64,000 nucleotides of DNA from Chloracidobacterium thermophilum B (GCF_000226295.1 NC_016024.1:38501-102500), one strand, 5' to 3'. Counted from the first letter of the stretch, positions 1 to 10,831 are shown. A program made the numbers and translations. The notes: generated by a model from the sequence alone, not told the origin.

Positions 1-1
1 G

Positions 2-481
2 ATTCACTTCGTTCACCGCCAGCATCGGACCTTGCGGTCCATCGAGTTTGGCCCATTGGTTGAGGCTGGGTCGGTCGGAATGCCTGCTTCAGATGACGTG
101 TCCGGGCAATCAGGTAAGCTGCCCCCATGGGTGATTATTTATCCCGGAGCCAGGCTTTTGGCCAAAGCTGTGGATGCCAGGAAAACCTCCGGCACCCTCA
201 TTCTGGCCAGCGATCAGAGTCAGGAGCAGGTGTATGCGTTTTACAACCAGCAGCTCAAGGAACCGTACCGGGGTTTTGGACTTGAACGGAGCAGTTGGTC
301 GCAGGGTGTGGAGTTTTCGACGGCGGATTGGACGAACGGCACGGACAAGCTGCTCAGTGTCATCACCTTGCAGGACAAATCGCCCCAGACGGTGGTGCTG
401 TTGCGGTACACAGGGGAAGCCCCCAGAATCGTCAAGCCACAGCGCCGCCACCCGGCACACCCGCCAATACGCCGCTCCTGA
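2..481 (+). CDS. Hypothetical protein, 5' end outside window
   Basis: The frame is open from the left edge to a TGA at 479-481, so this is probably the C-terminal part of a longer protein; a TTG at 32 is the first internal start candidate but has no convincing ribosome site. The visible part has a short compact domain (a YPGA motif, then alternating strands and helices with AFYNQQLK and GFGLERSSW) followed by a basic, proline-rich tail. The look is that of small secreted or envelope proteins, but I do not recognise a named family. It reads toward the multi-PAS kinase with a 157-base gap. Confidence that it is coding rests on the clean amphipathic composition, since the opposite strand frames are arginine/proline-rich shadows. 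Confidence 0.5.
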   Translation: MHFVHRQHRTLRSIEFGPLVEAGSVGMPASDDVSGQSGKLPPWVIIYPGARLLAKAVDARKTSGTLILASDQSQEQVYAFYNQQLKEPYRGFGLERSSWSQGVEFSTADWTNGTDKLLSVITLQDKSPQTVVLLRYTGEAPRIVKPQRRHPAHPPIRRS

Positions 482-638
482 CCTACCCGTGGGTGCTTAG
501 GAGTGATATGCAAACGCCTGTGCCGTCTGGTTGTCTCCGGTCAGATGGCTAGGGGGGAAGTAGAGTGGGGGGCACCGGGAGGGTGCCCTGTTCACCTGAG
601 CTGACCAAAGCCGGACGCTGTTTTGGAAAATTACGGCC

Positions 639-3266
639 GTGTCCCAACCAGCGAAAACTGCACTGCGTGAGCCATCAGCACCGCTCATCCACATCGTGGA
701 TGATGATGACGCCGTGCAGCGGTTGTTGACCATCCTGATGGAAAAAGAAGGTTTCCGGGTTGTGGCGCACCGCGACGGCCTCACGGCCCTGGAGCAGTCC
801 CCGGCCCTTCAGCCGGACCTGGTGCTGCTCGATGTCGCCATGCCGGGGATGGATGGCATTACGCTCTGCCGTCATTTGCGCCAGCTTGACTCTTACCGAC
901 AGGTGCCCATTTTGATGCTCACAGGGCTGTCTGACGATGGCACCGTGGCGGCTGCTTACGCTGCCGGAGCCACGGACTACATTCCCAAACCCGTGCAGCC
1001 GGAGGTGCTCAGGCACAAGGTGAGCTACCTTCTCCACAGCCACCACATTGCGCGGCAACTTCGGGAAACCGAAAACAAACTGCGTTCGATCGTGCAGTAT
1101 GCCAATGATGCCATTCTCGTGCTGGACGCGGCTTTGCACGTTCTGGAACTCAACCCGAAAGCCGAGGTGCTGCTGGGAGCCGGTGTGGTTGGGAAAGTGA
1201 TCGGGGAGCTTCTCGATACCGAAGAATCCCTGGATACCCTCCTGCCACACATCACCCAGACCGGGAAGGTCATCGAAGCCACAGTCAGAAACCGGGATGG
1301 CAGGACAGCCTTGGTTGAACTGACCAGCAGCGATTTTTACCTCGGCACGCATCGGCGCTACGTTCTCATTCTGCGCAACATCACCGGGCGCAAGCCTTCC
1401 GAAAAAACTTTGGAAGCTCCCAGCGACCTGCCGGACTCCCTGACGGCTGTGCCATCACAGGGCCGTGGCCCCTCTGAACAAGAGCCGGAGACATCCGACA
1501 TTCTGGATGCTTTGCCTCTGGGACTCGCCCGGTTGAACCGCCGTGGACAGATCATCTTTGTCAACCGGCACTTGGCAGACCTGCTCGGCGAACGGCCATC
1601 CCGCTGTCTGGGGACTTCCGGGCGACGCTATGTGAGCCGCCTGAGTTGGGAGGGGTATGGGCCGGCCCTGCGCCGGTTTTTGTCCCAACGGCCGCTTTCC
1701 AGCACGGCTGGTGAGCCAGTCGTGCTCACGCAGAGCGTGGTTCTCAGAAAAGCTGATGGGTGTTTCTTCCCGGTCATCCTTTCCCTGATGCCTGTCCCTG
1801 GCAGGGATGAATGGCTTGCCTTGGTTGAAGACCGCACACGTCACCAGAAGCTCGAAGAAAGGCTCCAGCGCCTCAATGAAGAATGGGTCGTGGCTGTGAA
1901 TGCCCTTTCAGACATGATTCTGCTCGAAGACAGAGCGGGGCGGATTCGGCGCTGCAACCGTGCTGTGGCGGAGTTTCTCAACCGTCCTCACTCGACCATC
2001 ATTGGACAATCCTCAGCCGCACTGTTCTGGGGGGCAACGGAAGGGTCATTGGCGACCTGCGTCCAACATCCGGCAGCGTTCCAGTTTCCCACCAGCGACC
2101 GCTGGTTTCGGATGAACAGCTACTGGATTGACCAGGCGCGCGGGATTGGCACCGGTTGGGTGCATATCATCACGGACATCACTTCCCAGCGGCGCAGCGA
2201 ACTGGAACGGGGACGACTGATCCGGGTCATCGAGCAGGTTGGAGAAGCGGTTGTGACCTTCGACCGGCACGGCCGGGTTCAGTTCTGCAATCCGGCTTTC
2301 GAGCAACTGACCGGAATTCGGAGCTGGGAGGCAGTTGGCCATTCATTGCACCGGTTGGGCTTCGGGCCGGTTGACCGGGCCGTTCGCCGGGACATCCTGC
2401 GCCAGCTTGTCCGTGGAAAGAGCTGGTGCGGGCGCTACCTGGCACGCCGCCGCGACGGGAGTACCTATCCGCAGCAGGCGACCATTTCACCGGTGCGCGA
2501 TGCCCAAGGGCAGTTGCAGAACGTGGTCGTGGTGTGTCGGGACGTCACCGAGCAACTCCGCTACGAAGCCATCGCTGAAGCCGTGAACGTAATGGAGAAC
2601 GCGAGCCACATTTTTTCTGCCATCCGCCACGAGATGGGTAATCCCATCAACTCCATCAAAACGGCACTCACCGTTCTGCGGCAGGCACAACCGCTGTCTT
2701 CCGAGGCTGTCACTACCTATGTCGAGCGATGCCTGTCAGAAATTGGGCGCGTGGAATATCTGCTGCGCGCCCTGCGCTCTTTCAGCCTGTACGAAACGCC
2801 CGAACTCCAAGCCCAGCCGCTGCTGCCTTTTCTGGAGCGCTTCTGCGCCCTTGTCAAGGATGACCTGGCCGCGCAGGGAGTGGATTTTCAACCCTGCCTC
2901 GCCTCCGACCTGGGATGGGTCAACTTCGATGCGCGGGCGCTGCATCAAGCCCTGATGAACCTCATCTCGAACGCTGTGGATGCCTTGTCATCAGTGCCGG
3001 AGCCGCAGGTTATCCTGACGGCCCGGTGCCATCGTCGGCTGATCGTCATTGAAGTACGCGACAACGGGCCGGGCATCGCGCCAAAACACCGCGACCACAT
3101 CTTCAAACCGTTTTACACCACCAAGCCCCAGGGAACGGGACTTGGGTTGGTCATTGCCCGGAAGTTGCTTTCCAAAATGCGGGGAACCGTCGAGCTTCAG
3201 TCGCCGCCCACGGGAGGCTGTGTGGCCATCGTCACCCTGGAAGCTCTGCACGAAAATGATGCCTGA
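639..3266 (+). CDS. Response-regulator/multi-PAS sensor histidine kinase
   Basis: An 875-residue soluble signalling protein starting at GTG 639. An N-terminal receiver domain (about residues 16-130) has the acidic pocket DDDD at 21-24, phospho-acceptor Asp65 in LLDVAMPG and Lys117. About four PAS domains follow (roughly 147-250, 285-400, 415-525 and 530-650). The transmitter has an H-box with His664 (RHEMGNP) and a HATPase domain with the N-box LISNAVDAL, G1 box DNGPGIAP and GTGLGL near the C-terminus. No membrane segment is visible, so it senses a cytoplasmic signal or another phospho-protein feeding the receiver domain. The order REC-PAS-HK means its input can itself be phosphorylated. The cognate output is unknown; the NtrC-type regulator 4.6 kb downstream is only a candidate. 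Confidence 0.9.
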   Translation: MSQPAKTALREPSAPLIHIVDDDDAVQRLLTILMEKEGFRVVAHRDGLTALEQSPALQPDLVLLDVAMPGMDGITLCRHLRQLDSYRQVPILMLTGLSDDGTVAAAYAAGATDYIPKPVQPEVLRHKVSYLLHSHHIARQLRETENKLRSIVQYANDAILVLDAALHVLELNPKAEVLLGAGVVGKVIGELLDTEESLDTLLPHITQTGKVIEATVRNRDGRTALVELTSSDFYLGTHRRYVLILRNITGRKPSEKTLEAPSDLPDSLTAVPSQGRGPSEQEPETSDILDALPLGLARLNRRGQIIFVNRHLADLLGERPSRCLGTSGRRYVSRLSWEGYGPALRRFLSQRPLSSTAGEPVVLTQSVVLRKADGCFFPVILSLMPVPGRDEWLALVEDRTRHQKLEERLQRLNEEWVVAVNALSDMILLEDRAGRIRRCNRAVAEFLNRPHSTIIGQSSAALFWGATEGSLATCVQHPAAFQFPTSDRWFRMNSYWIDQARGIGTGWVHIITDITSQRRSELERGRLIRVIEQVGEAVVTFDRHGRVQFCNPAFEQLTGIRSWEAVGHSLHRLGFGPVDRAVRRDILRQLVRGKSWCGRYLARRRDGSTYPQQATISPVRDAQGQLQNVVVVCRDVTEQLRYEAIAEAVNVMENASHIFSAIRHEMGNPINSIKTALTVLRQAQPLSSEAVTTYVERCLSEIGRVEYLLRALRSFSLYETPELQAQPLLPFLERFCALVKDDLAAQGVDFQPCLASDLGWVNFDARALHQALMNLISNAVDALSSVPEPQVILTARCHRRLIVIEVRDNGPGIAPKHRDHIFKPFYTTKPQGTGLGLVIARKLLSKMRGTVELQSPPTGGCVAIVTLEALHENDA

Positions 3267-3357
3267 CCGGACACAGGGCAGATCGGCTTTCGGTCGGCGG
3301 GCGGATGTGGTTTGCTAAATCAAACATCCTGTGGACTTTGCCTGACAGAAAGCAGCC

Positions 3358-4260
3358 ATGAGAAAGCTTTTCATTACCGGAGCAAGTGGTTTTGTCGGAC
3401 AGGCGCTGTTGCCGGCGCTCAAGCTGGAAGGGTATGACATTGCGGCTTTGTCACGAAAGGTGCGTGATACATCGAGTGGCGTCCGCTGGGTGCTCGGGGA
3501 CCCGGTGACGGTGGATGACTGGCAACGGGAAGTGGATGGCGCTTTTGGCCTCATCAATCTGGCCGGAGAACCCATCATCGGGAAGCGGTGGACGCCGGAG
3601 CAGAAACAAGCGCTGCGCGACAGCCGCGTGGTAACAACCCAGAATCTGGTTACAGCCATTGCCCAGGCTAGGCAAAAGCCGTCGGTTCTTGTGTCAGCTT
3701 CGGCCATCGGGCTGTATCCCAAAAATGAGGAAACCGAACTCGATGAAACCAGCCGCCCGGCCGACGACTTTCTGGGGAAGCTCTGCCAGGAGTGGGAAGA
3801 TGCAGCCAAGGTCGCCGAGGTTCACGGTGTCCGTACGGTGCTGCTGCGGATCGGGGTCGTTCTGGGGCGCAACGGCGGCGCGCTGGAGCGGATGTTGCCC
3901 GTCTTCAAATGGGGGTTGGGTGGGCCGTTGGGTAGCGGCAACCAGTGGTTTTCCTGGATTCACATTGCCGATGTGGTCGGCCTCATCCTGTGGGCGCTGG
4001 CGTCCGGGCAGGTGCGGGGTCCCGTCAATGCTGTGGCGCCGAATCCGGTGCGGATGAAGGACTTTGCTTCAACGCTTGGAAAGGTTTTGAACCGTCCGGC
4101 CTTTCTGCCAGCGCCGTCCTTTGCACTCAATCTCGTCCTTGGCGAATCGGCTCAGGTGATACTCGATGGGCAGCGTGTTCTGCCCAAAGCTGCCCTGCAA
4201 CAGGGCTACACCTTTCGTTTTCCAGAGCTGGAAGCCGCCCTGCGTGACCTGACGACCTGA
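3358..4260 (+). CDS. TIGR01777-family NAD(P)-binding epimerase/SDR (YfcH-like)
   Basis: A 300-residue extended short-chain dehydrogenase/epimerase-like protein. The N-terminus carries the Rossmann signature ITGASGFVGQALLPAL, and the family-typical LINLAGEPIIGKRWTPEQK, SASAIGLYP and FSWIHIADVVGLI segments are all present, as is the C-terminal DUF1731-type region ending with GYTFRFPELEAAL. The usual length of this family is about 300 residues, so it is complete. The physiological substrate of YfcH/TIGR01777 proteins is not known. It starts at ATG 3358 and is followed after 17 bases by the convergent SpoIIE gene. Confidence 0.9.
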   Translation: MRKLFITGASGFVGQALLPALKLEGYDIAALSRKVRDTSSGVRWVLGDPVTVDDWQREVDGAFGLINLAGEPIIGKRWTPEQKQALRDSRVVTTQNLVTAIAQARQKPSVLVSASAIGLYPKNEETELDETSRPADDFLGKLCQEWEDAAKVAEVHGVRTVLLRIGVVLGRNGGALERMLPVFKWGLGGPLGSGNQWFSWIHIADVVGLILWALASGQVRGPVNAVAPNPVRMKDFASTLGKVLNRPAFLPAPSFALNLVLGESAQVILDGQRVLPKAALQQGYTFRFPELEAALRDLTT

Positions 4261-4277
4261 CTGGATTTGGCCGACTA

Positions 4278-6872
4278 CTACCCGGTCAAGCGGGTTTTGG
4301 CTGTTTCTCGTGCTGTCCGTTGTGCGGCAGTCCGCTGGGTGGTCGCCGGCCGTGACTGCTGTGCGTGGGGATTGCCCCGACGGACGACGACCACTGTCAT
4401 GTCGTCTGCCTGTTCGGCTTCGCCAATGTGCCGCCGGACATCCGAGATGATAGCTGTGCACAGGTCGTGGGCGCTCTGCTGGTCAGCCTTCTGCTCCATG
4501 AAGTCGTCAATCAAATCCCGCAGCGCCTCGTAGCCATAGGGAGACCCGTATTCGTTCAGGGCTTCGATGATCCCATCGCTGGCGAGCACAAGAAACTCCT
4601 GCCCTTCGATGTAGAGCTGCCCACCCTGGTATTCATCGTAGGTTGCCCGGCGCAGGCTCCCCAAGGGGAGTCCACGAACGTCAAGTAATTCGACGTAAGG
4701 ACGCTCGCGGCTGGCATAGTGCCAGCGCCCCACTACGGGAAAGCCAGCGTTGGCGACCGTGAAGCTGCCGGTGGCCAGATCGAGCTGCGCATAAACTGCC
4801 GCTACAAACATGCGGACGCGCTTCATGTCCGGGTAGAGCAGCTCGTTGAGCCGGGTGAGCATGGCGGCGCAGCCCAGTTCGTTTTCTTCCGCCTCGCTCC
4901 GAAAGGCGGTAAGCGCCACGGCGGTAAACACGGCACCGGAGACACTTTTGCCGGATACATCGCCGACAAAGATACCCAGCTTGCCATCCGGCCCGAGGAA
5001 GAAATCATAGAAGTCACCACCGACTTCCCGTGCCGGCACGCTCAGGGCGGCAATGTCCCAGCCGTCGAGCCGAGGGGGTTCGGGTGGAAGAAATGACATT
5101 TGAATCTGGGTCGCCAGGGCAAGCTGCCGCGCGTGCCGCTGCTCCTCAAGGAAGTGGTCAAGTGGGATGGGTTGTCGGTCGCGCTCACTTTCAGGTGGGC
5201 GCCAAGCGAGGGCGGTGGCCGCAAAGGGCAGTCCCACCAGCAGGGTGGGAACCCAGGGCGAGATTCCCAGCATCGGCAAAGTGGCCGCAACAATCGCCAG
5301 GCTCGTTGCCTGATACACCCACACGGCGCAGAGTGTCGCCCACAGGCCAAACCGCTCAAGCGTCGCCACCAGAACGAGCGCCAGCCCGGCCTGGTGCAGG
5401 AAAAGCCAGGGCTGCTCCAGCGCCGATGGCAGGACAGGGGTCAGGGAGTCACGCCACTCTACGCTGCCCAGAAGGGCGATGATGGCCAGGGACAACCAAC
5501 GTGGCCAGCGCAGCCAGTCCACAAGTACGACCCAGGTAAAAGCCACCAGCACCAGCCCCAGATCAAAGGTATTGCCCACCAGCCTCCCCACCATCAGCAG
5601 GCCTGGCGACCAGGCATCGAGCAGCAGCCGAAGATTGTCGTTGACGTTTCCGGCAACCGGAAACAGGTCAGCCAACAACCAGTGCACGAGACCCGTCAGT
5701 CCCAACAAAAACCAGCCTACCCCGCCGCCGATAAGTCCGCGCTGGAGAATCGTCGTGTATGGCACGCGGCGCAGGAGCAGGATGGCCCGGAAGACTTCCG
5801 TACGCGGGCGCTGGGTGTCGTACTCAATGTGCAGCAGTGCAGCGCACACTACCCAGACCACAGCCATGCCCAAGAGAAGTGTCGCCAGGATGGAGATGAC
5901 ATAAACGCCTAACGTCCCAAGGACAAACTGCGTGCTTTGCACCCTGGCCAGCCGGTCCGGGGCACTATCGGCGACCGGGTTTTTAAACAGGGCCGTGCCG
6001 ATGGAATACGGCAGTGACGGAGCGAGATCAAAGAACCAGGCAATTCCCACTACCACTGCTGCCACGGTCGGGACACGCCAGAGAATGACGTGGCGGCGGG
6101 AGGTTTTCAGCAGATAGACGGCAGCAGTGATGAGCAGAATCGTCTGAATCGGCGGCCCAAGGAGGAGATAGATGATTTCTGAATCGAAGGGGCGGGCCCA
6201 GCCGCTTGTGGTGGGCTGAAGCCGGTGTTGAAAATACCACACGGTTTCACCGCGCAGCCGGACGAGCACCACGCGCGTCAGTTCGGGCAACTCCGGGAGC
6301 GGCTGCTGCCACCGCACTTCCGTCTCCGGCTGGCCGGGGACATGTTCGACCTGGGGCGGGCCCAGCCAGAACAGTCCGAGGCTGGTGCTGCTGTCGAGAA
6401 AAGCCCGCGCCCGTGCAATGGCGACATCCGCTGCCGGCAGTTCGGCCGTGGAAACCGGTATGTCGCCGTTGAGATAGCTGATGAGTTCCCCGCTGTTGGA
6501 AAGCCCCACCTGGGCTGCCAGGCTTCCATTAGGACGCAGCCACACCACATGGTCAATCACCACTGGAAGGTGGTACTGGGCGACCAGGCGTTGGAGATTG
6601 GCTTCCGGCCGGTGCTGGCGAAGGGTTGCGAGCGTGACCTGATCAAGCTGGAGCACGCGGAGCGTCAGGCTGCGCGGCAGAGATTGTCCCGTCTGCCGGT
6701 TGAAGAAGTCATAGGCCAGGCGGGTGTTGGCCTCACGGTCCAGCCCATTGAGCAGCACCGGTTCCGGGATGGCCTGGCTGGTTAGCAGGAGACCCAGAAA
6801 GAGACCAACCAGCGCCGCTATGGCAAGCGCCGCAATGGGTGGAAAGGGCAACGGGCTGGTCGAAGCAGACAT
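4278..6872 (-). CDS. Membrane-anchored SpoIIE/PP2C-type Ser/Thr phosphatase
   Basis: An 864-residue protein. One N-terminal membrane helix (about 12-31) is followed by an extracytoplasmic region to about 235. A block of about eight hydrophobic helices (about 235-565) leads to a C-terminal PPM/SpoIIE phosphatase domain (about 590-840). Metal-binding motifs of the phosphatase are visible: REVGGDFYDFF, GIFVGDVSGKSVSGA, VLASDGIIEA and EQADDMTVVVV. Proteins of this design dephosphorylate anti-sigma-factor antagonists or similar regulators. No anti-sigma kinase or STAS protein is adjacent, so the partner is unknown. The C-terminal tail after the domain is Thr/Ala/Arg-rich and probably disordered. 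Start ATG at 6872. Confidence 0.88.
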   Translation of the reverse strand: MSASTSPLPFPPIAALAIAALVGLFLGLLLTSQAIPEPVLLNGLDREANTRLAYDFFNRQTGQSLPRSLTLRVLQLDQVTLATLRQHRPEANLQRLVAQYHLPVVIDHVVWLRPNGSLAAQVGLSNSGELISYLNGDIPVSTAELPAADVAIARARAFLDSSTSLGLFWLGPPQVEHVPGQPETEVRWQQPLPELPELTRVVLVRLRGETVWYFQHRLQPTTSGWARPFDSEIIYLLLGPPIQTILLITAAVYLLKTSRRHVILWRVPTVAAVVVGIAWFFDLAPSLPYSIGTALFKNPVADSAPDRLARVQSTQFVLGTLGVYVISILATLLLGMAVVWVVCAALLHIEYDTQRPRTEVFRAILLLRRVPYTTILQRGLIGGGVGWFLLGLTGLVHWLLADLFPVAGNVNDNLRLLLDAWSPGLLMVGRLVGNTFDLGLVLVAFTWVVLVDWLRWPRWLSLAIIALLGSVEWRDSLTPVLPSALEQPWLFLHQAGLALVLVATLERFGLWATLCAVWVYQATSLAIVAATLPMLGISPWVPTLLVGLPFAATALAWRPPESERDRQPIPLDHFLEEQRHARQLALATQIQMSFLPPEPPRLDGWDIAALSVPAREVGGDFYDFFLGPDGKLGIFVGDVSGKSVSGAVFTAVALTAFRSEAEENELGCAAMLTRLNELLYPDMKRVRMFVAAVYAQLDLATGSFTVANAGFPVVGRWHYASRERPYVELLDVRGLPLGSLRRATYDEYQGGQLYIEGQEFLVLASDGIIEALNEYGSPYGYEALRDLIDDFMEQKADQQSAHDLCTAIISDVRRHIGEAEQADDMTVVVVRRGNPHAQQSRPATTQRTAAQRTARETAKTRLTG

Positions 6873-7001
6873 GTAGCAGCGACTTCACAAATGCGCACAA
6901 CCCCAAGACCCGGTGTGCCCCGGTGAAACTCATCCGTGCCTTTTCAGCCGAGCGGCGGCCGCACCCTTCAGAGAAGGAGATTCGTCGCCAGAGGTATCCA
7001 C

Positions 7002-7592
7002 TCAGGCGGACTTCTTCTTGCTGGCCTTGCTCTTGGCAGACGTGGCAGCTTTGGGCTTTGAGGGCGGTGCGGCTGGTGCCGGGTCAAGCGTGACTGGAGG
7101 GAGAGCTTGGTCTGCGGCAGTTACGCCCGCCGATGATTTGCGTTTCCGCTTGGGTGAGCCAGGGGGAACAACTTCGGCTGCCGGACTTGCCGCCGTGGAA
7201 GGCCCTACCGTTGCAGAAGCGTCCGGTGCTGGTGTTTCCGGCGCAGCCGCTTCCGTCGTTGCCGCCTTCTTGCGACGGGCACTTGACTTTTTCACCTCAC
7301 TTCGGGGGGGATTCAACGCCTTGGCAAGGGACGGGGGAAGCACGACCGCCGGTATGGCTTCCTCGGCCATCGCGCCCTCACTGATGGCGGCGTTCATCTT
7401 CTGGCGGCGTCTGATCTCTTCTTCAACCAGCCTGTCAAGCACTTCATTTTCGGCGCGAAACCAGTCTTCAGCCATGTGCTGTGGCGTGCTGTATCCACGC
7501 TCGAGGGAAAGCTGGTGCGCCCGCCGGCGAATGGCGTCCACGACCGCGCTGTCCTGAAGCAACGACTGACGAACTTGCTTGGTATCCATCAT
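7002..7592 (-). CDS. DUF2934-domain protein with Lys/Ala/Pro-rich tail
   Basis: About 196 residues if started at the double ATG 7592/7589, where a GGGAGGA ribosome site lies 14 bases upstream; the open frame extends to 7763 but the added residues look like non-coding translation. Residues 12-45 (AIRRRAHQLSLERGYSTPQHMAEDWFRAENEV split over two helices) match DUF2934, a short helical domain common in Acidobacteriota and some proteobacteria. The rest is low-complexity: Ala/Pro/Thr with Lys/Arg clusters such as RKKAA, KRKRKSS and a terminal KSKASKKKSA, suggesting nucleic-acid or polyanion binding. Function unknown. Confidence 0.75.
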   Translation of the reverse strand: MMDTKQVRQSLLQDSAVVDAIRRRAHQLSLERGYSTPQHMAEDWFRAENEVLDRLVEEEIRRRQKMNAAISEGAMAEEAIPAVVLPPSLAKALNPPRSEVKKSSARRKKAATTEAAAPETPAPDASATVGPSTAASPAAEVVPPGSPKRKRKSSAGVTAADQALPPVTLDPAPAAPPSKPKAATSAKSKASKKKSA

Positions 7593-7882
7593 TTCTGTGC
7601 TTGGTTCCTCCCTAGGCCTCCCAACTGCACGCCGTGCCATTGAACGATGATGTTGGGTTGGTAAACCGGCGCGCTTGACAAGGAGCGCAAAAGTGCGAGT
7701 CGTCCTGTATGTATGCACAAACCGGAGATTTTCTTGGACGACTGTTGGCAAACACACTACCATGCGACATCTGCTTTGAAAACCCTGGGTGGGCTGTGCT
7801 GGTTTTACCAGGCAGTTGTGAACCCTGTGGCGCGCGCGCCGGACAAGAGCCGATGCAGTAAGGGGGATGAGCTGGGACTGTC

Positions 7883-9325
7883 ATGGCTGATCGTGTGCCG
7901 TCCATCCTTATCGTGGATGATGAGTTGAGTATGCGTGAACTGCTCGACCATGTGTTTCGGCGGGCAGGCTACCGCACCTTCGTCGCGGCCAATGGGGCAC
8001 AGGCCCTGGAAGCTCTGCGGGGGACGGTGTTTGACGTTGTCCTGTCGGATGTCAGGATGCCGCGTCTGTCCGGCACCGAACTGCTGCACGAATGCCGCCA
8101 AATCTCACCCGATACGGTGGTTATCCTCATGACGGCCCATGGCACGGTCGAGCAGGCGCGCGAAGCCTTCAAACTCGGCGCGGACGACTTCATCCAGAAG
8201 CCGTTCGACATTGACGAACTCAAGCTCATCGTCAAAAACGCGCTGGAAAAAAGTCTTCTGCGCCGGGAAGTCGCCCTGCTCAAACGCGAACTGGGCGATC
8301 GCACGCGGCTGGAGAACATCATCGGGCGCAGCCGCCCCATGCAGGAAGTGTTGCGACTCATCCAGACCATCGCCGGTACGAACAGCACGGTACTCATCAC
8401 GGGTGAATCCGGCACCGGCAAGGAACTCGTTGCCCGTGGCATCCATGCCTGCAGCCCGCGCAGCGAACGCCCCTTTGTTTCCATCAACTGCGGCGCGTTC
8501 ACGGAAACCCTCCTCGAATCGGAACTCTTTGGCTACATGAAGGGTGCCTTCACCGGTGCCACCACGAACAAAAAAGGACTGTTCGAGGCCGCTGACGGCG
8601 GCACGCTGTTTCTCGATGAGATCGGCGAAATGAGCCTGGGGATGCAGGTCAAGCTGTTGCGCGCCCTGCAGGAACGCTCGATACGGCGGGTGGGCGGTAC
8701 GGAAGAAATCCCGGTGGATGTGCGGGTCGTTGCCGCCACCAACCGTGATCTTTCCCAGATGGTCGAAGCCGGAACTTTCCGCAAAGACCTGTACTTCCGG
8801 GTCAACGTCATTCCCATCAACGTTCCACCGCTGCGCGAACGGCGGGAGGACATCCGCGAGCTGGCGCTGCACTTCCTCAAAAAGTACGGGCAAAACCGCA
8901 CCCCGCCGGTAACGTCCATTGCCGAAACGACACTCAAGTACCTTGAAAATTACTCATTTCCGGGGAACGTCCGGGAGCTGGAAAACCTCATCGAGCGGGC
9001 CGTGGCCCTGGAGCCAACCCACGAAATCCAGCCGGAGCGCCTGCCGGAAACCGTACTGCGCTATGACCCGGCGCGGACGGCTTCCGTCTTCGATCTGCCG
9101 GAGCAGGGCATCCACCTCGAAAACTTCCTGATGGAAATCGAGAAATCCTATATTTTGCAGTCTTTGCGGCGGACGCGGGGCAATCAGACCAAGGCGGCGG
9201 AGCTGCTTCACATGTCGGTGCGCAGCCTGCGCCACCTGCTCGACAAGCACAAAATTCGCCATACGGCGAGTATGTTCCGTGAAAGTGGGGCCTTTCGTAC
9301 AGGCGACACCTCGGATGCCCCATAA
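7883..9325 (+). CDS. NtrC-family sigma-54-dependent response regulator
   Basis: A 480-residue activator with the standard three-part plan. The receiver domain has Asp12/Asp13, phospho-acceptor Asp56 (LSDVRMP) and Lys106. The AAA+ domain has Walker A GESGTGKE at 174-181, the sigma-54 contact loop GAFTGA at 221-226 and Walker [13 protein letters not shown]. The Fis-type helix-turn-helix lies near the end ([20 protein letters not shown]). All catalytic residues are intact, so it should hydrolyse ATP to open sigma-54 promoters when phosphorylated. No sensor kinase is adjacent; the multi-PAS kinase upstream is a possible partner but is separated by other genes. The upstream 290-base gap holds no gene I can support. 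Confidence 0.95.
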   Translation: MADRVPSILIVDDELSMRELLDHVFRRAGYRTFVAANGAQALEALRGTVFDVVLSDVRMPRLSGTELLHECRQISPDTVVILMTAHGTVEQAREAFKLGADDFIQKPFDIDELKLIVKNALEKSLLRREVALLKRELGDRTRLENIIGRSRPMQEVLRLIQTIAGTNSTVLITGESGTGKELVARGIHACSPRSERPFVSINCGAFTETLLESELFGYMKGAFTGATTNKKGLFEAADGGTLFLDEIGEMSLGMQVKLLRALQERSIRRVGGTEEIPVDVRVVAATNRDLSQMVEAGTFRKDLYFRVNVIPINVPPLRERREDIRELALHFLKKYGQNRTPPVTSIAETTLKYLENYSFPGNVRELENLIERAVALEPTHEIQPERLPETVLRYDPARTASVFDLPEQGIHLENFLMEIEKSYILQSLRRTRGNQTKAAELLHMSVRSLRHLLDKHKIRHTASMFRESGAFRTGDTSDAP

Positions 9326-9439
9326 GTTCACGCCCCGGATGCCCTGCCCCCCGCAGGGAAAACAGGCCGGCCGGCTCCCCCTGCCGGTTCGCGTTTCCGC
9401 GCCGGTCGCGGACACCTCATTTCCCCACCTGCTGGAAAC

Positions 9440-10816
9440 ATGAAAAAAATCCTCATTGCGGGCGGCGGTCTGGCCGGTCTCGCGGCCGCCTACGATATGG
9501 CCCAGGCCGGCTGCCAGGTTGAAGTCTTTGAGTCGCGCCCGGTGCTGGGCGGGAAGGTTTCATCCTGGAAAGATGCGGACGGCGACTGGATTGAGTCTGG
9601 GCTGCACGTCTTTTTCGGCTGCTACGAAGAGTTGTTCAAGCTCATGCGCGCCGTCGGAGCCGATAGCTATCTCCGGTGGAAAGCGCCGGTGTGCCATTTC
9701 ACCCTGCCGGGAGGCGTCACCTACGACATCGTTTCCTGGCGTGGTTTGCCCTTTCCGCTCCACCTGCTGCCGAATCTCGTCACGGCCAGTCAGTTTTCGC
9801 TGGGCGAAAAACTCGCCTACGGACGCGCCCTGCTGCCAGTTCTTTTCGGAGACAGCCGCTACGCCGACGCCCAGGATGAAATCAGTTATGCCGACTGGCA
9901 TCGGCAGCAGGGATTGGGGAACAACCTGCTGGGTGGGATGCTTCTGCCCCAGACGCTGGCGCTGAAGTTCCTGCCGCCGGAAGAGCTTTCGGCACAGGTC
10001 GTCCTGAACGTGTTTCGCCTGTTTCTCCGCCGCGACGACGGCTTTCAGGTTGCCTTTCTCGAAGGTTCGCCGGAAGAGTGCCTTGTGCAGCCGCTGGTTC
10101 AGGCGATTACACGCGCCGGCGGGCGCATTCACACCGGGCGCAAGGTCACGCGGATTGAGCTGGATGCCGTCGGGCACGTCCGTGGTTTCGTGGTGGATGA
10201 GACGCTGCACACGGGTGATGCGTATCTGTGCGCCCTGCCGGTACATCAGATGAACCGGCTCATTCCGGCCGCCTGGCGGGCGCAGTATCCGTACTTCGAT
10301 CACCTGCGGCATTTCGTCGGCGTGCCGGTGATGAACGTCCAGCTTTGGCTCGATGGACGCCTGACCGAACGGGACAACCTGCTCTTTGGCGGCGCGGGAC
10401 TGACGCCGGTTTATGCCGACATGCGTCTGACGACGCCGCGCTATGCCCCGGCCAGCGGCAACACCCTGCTTGAAGCCGTGGTGGCGCCAGCGCGCGAACT
10501 GATGGCGCTGAGTGATGCCGAAGTCGTGGCGGCTGTGTGGGAGCGGATGAAGTCGTATTACCCGGCGGTCGCGCCGCACCTCAACATCGTGAAGTCCTCT
10601 GTGGTGCGGATTCCCCAGTCGGTCTATCACCCCAAGCCCGGACTGGAGCGATACCGTCCCACGCAGGCTTCGCCGGTGCCCAACTTCTTTTTGGCTGGCG
10701 GTTTTACCCGAGGGCACCGCTTCTTTGACAGCATGGAAGGGGCCGTGGCCAGCGGGCGGCTGGCCGCCAAAGCCATGCTGGCCTATGTGCAGACTTGCCG
10801 GCAGGCGGCGGCGTGA
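9440..10816 (+). CDS. crtQ: Carotene desaturase, CrtQ/CrtP type (FAD-dependent)
   Basis: A 458-residue flavoprotein amine-oxidase-fold enzyme. The dinucleotide-binding signature [14 protein letters not shown] sits at residues 8-21 and the second FAD motif [15 protein letters not shown] follows. The segment [21 protein letters not shown] is very like zeta-carotene desaturases (CrtQ/ZDS), and the C-terminal [20 protein letters not shown] matches the CrtP/CrtQ family ending. It would desaturate phytoene- or zeta-carotene-type polyenes with a quinone as electron acceptor. CrtP (phytoene desaturase) and the hopanoid-associated HpnE are the alternatives; the FFGCY segment favours CrtQ. It is convergent with recA, only 15 bases apart. 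No other carotenoid gene is in the window. Confidence 0.7.
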   Translation: MKKILIAGGGLAGLAAAYDMAQAGCQVEVFESRPVLGGKVSSWKDADGDWIESGLHVFFGCYEELFKLMRAVGADSYLRWKAPVCHFTLPGGVTYDIVSWRGLPFPLHLLPNLVTASQFSLGEKLAYGRALLPVLFGDSRYADAQDEISYADWHRQQGLGNNLLGGMLLPQTLALKFLPPEELSAQVVLNVFRLFLRRDDGFQVAFLEGSPEECLVQPLVQAITRAGGRIHTGRKVTRIELDAVGHVRGFVVDETLHTGDAYLCALPVHQMNRLIPAAWRAQYPYFDHLRHFVGVPVMNVQLWLDGRLTERDNLLFGGAGLTPVYADMRLTTPRYAPASGNTLLEAVVAPARELMALSDAEVVAAVWERMKSYYPAVAPHLNIVKSSVVRIPQSVYHPKPGLERYRPTQASPVPNFFLAGGFTRGHRFFDSMEGAVASGRLAAKAMLAYVQTCRQAAA

Positions 10817-10831
10817 ACGCTGCTGTAAACG

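Noticed and set aside
9440..10816. Hopanoid/squalene desaturase HpnE
   Set aside because: The [12 protein letters not shown] and SMEGAVASG segments fit CrtQ/CrtP better, and no hopanoid genes are adjacent.
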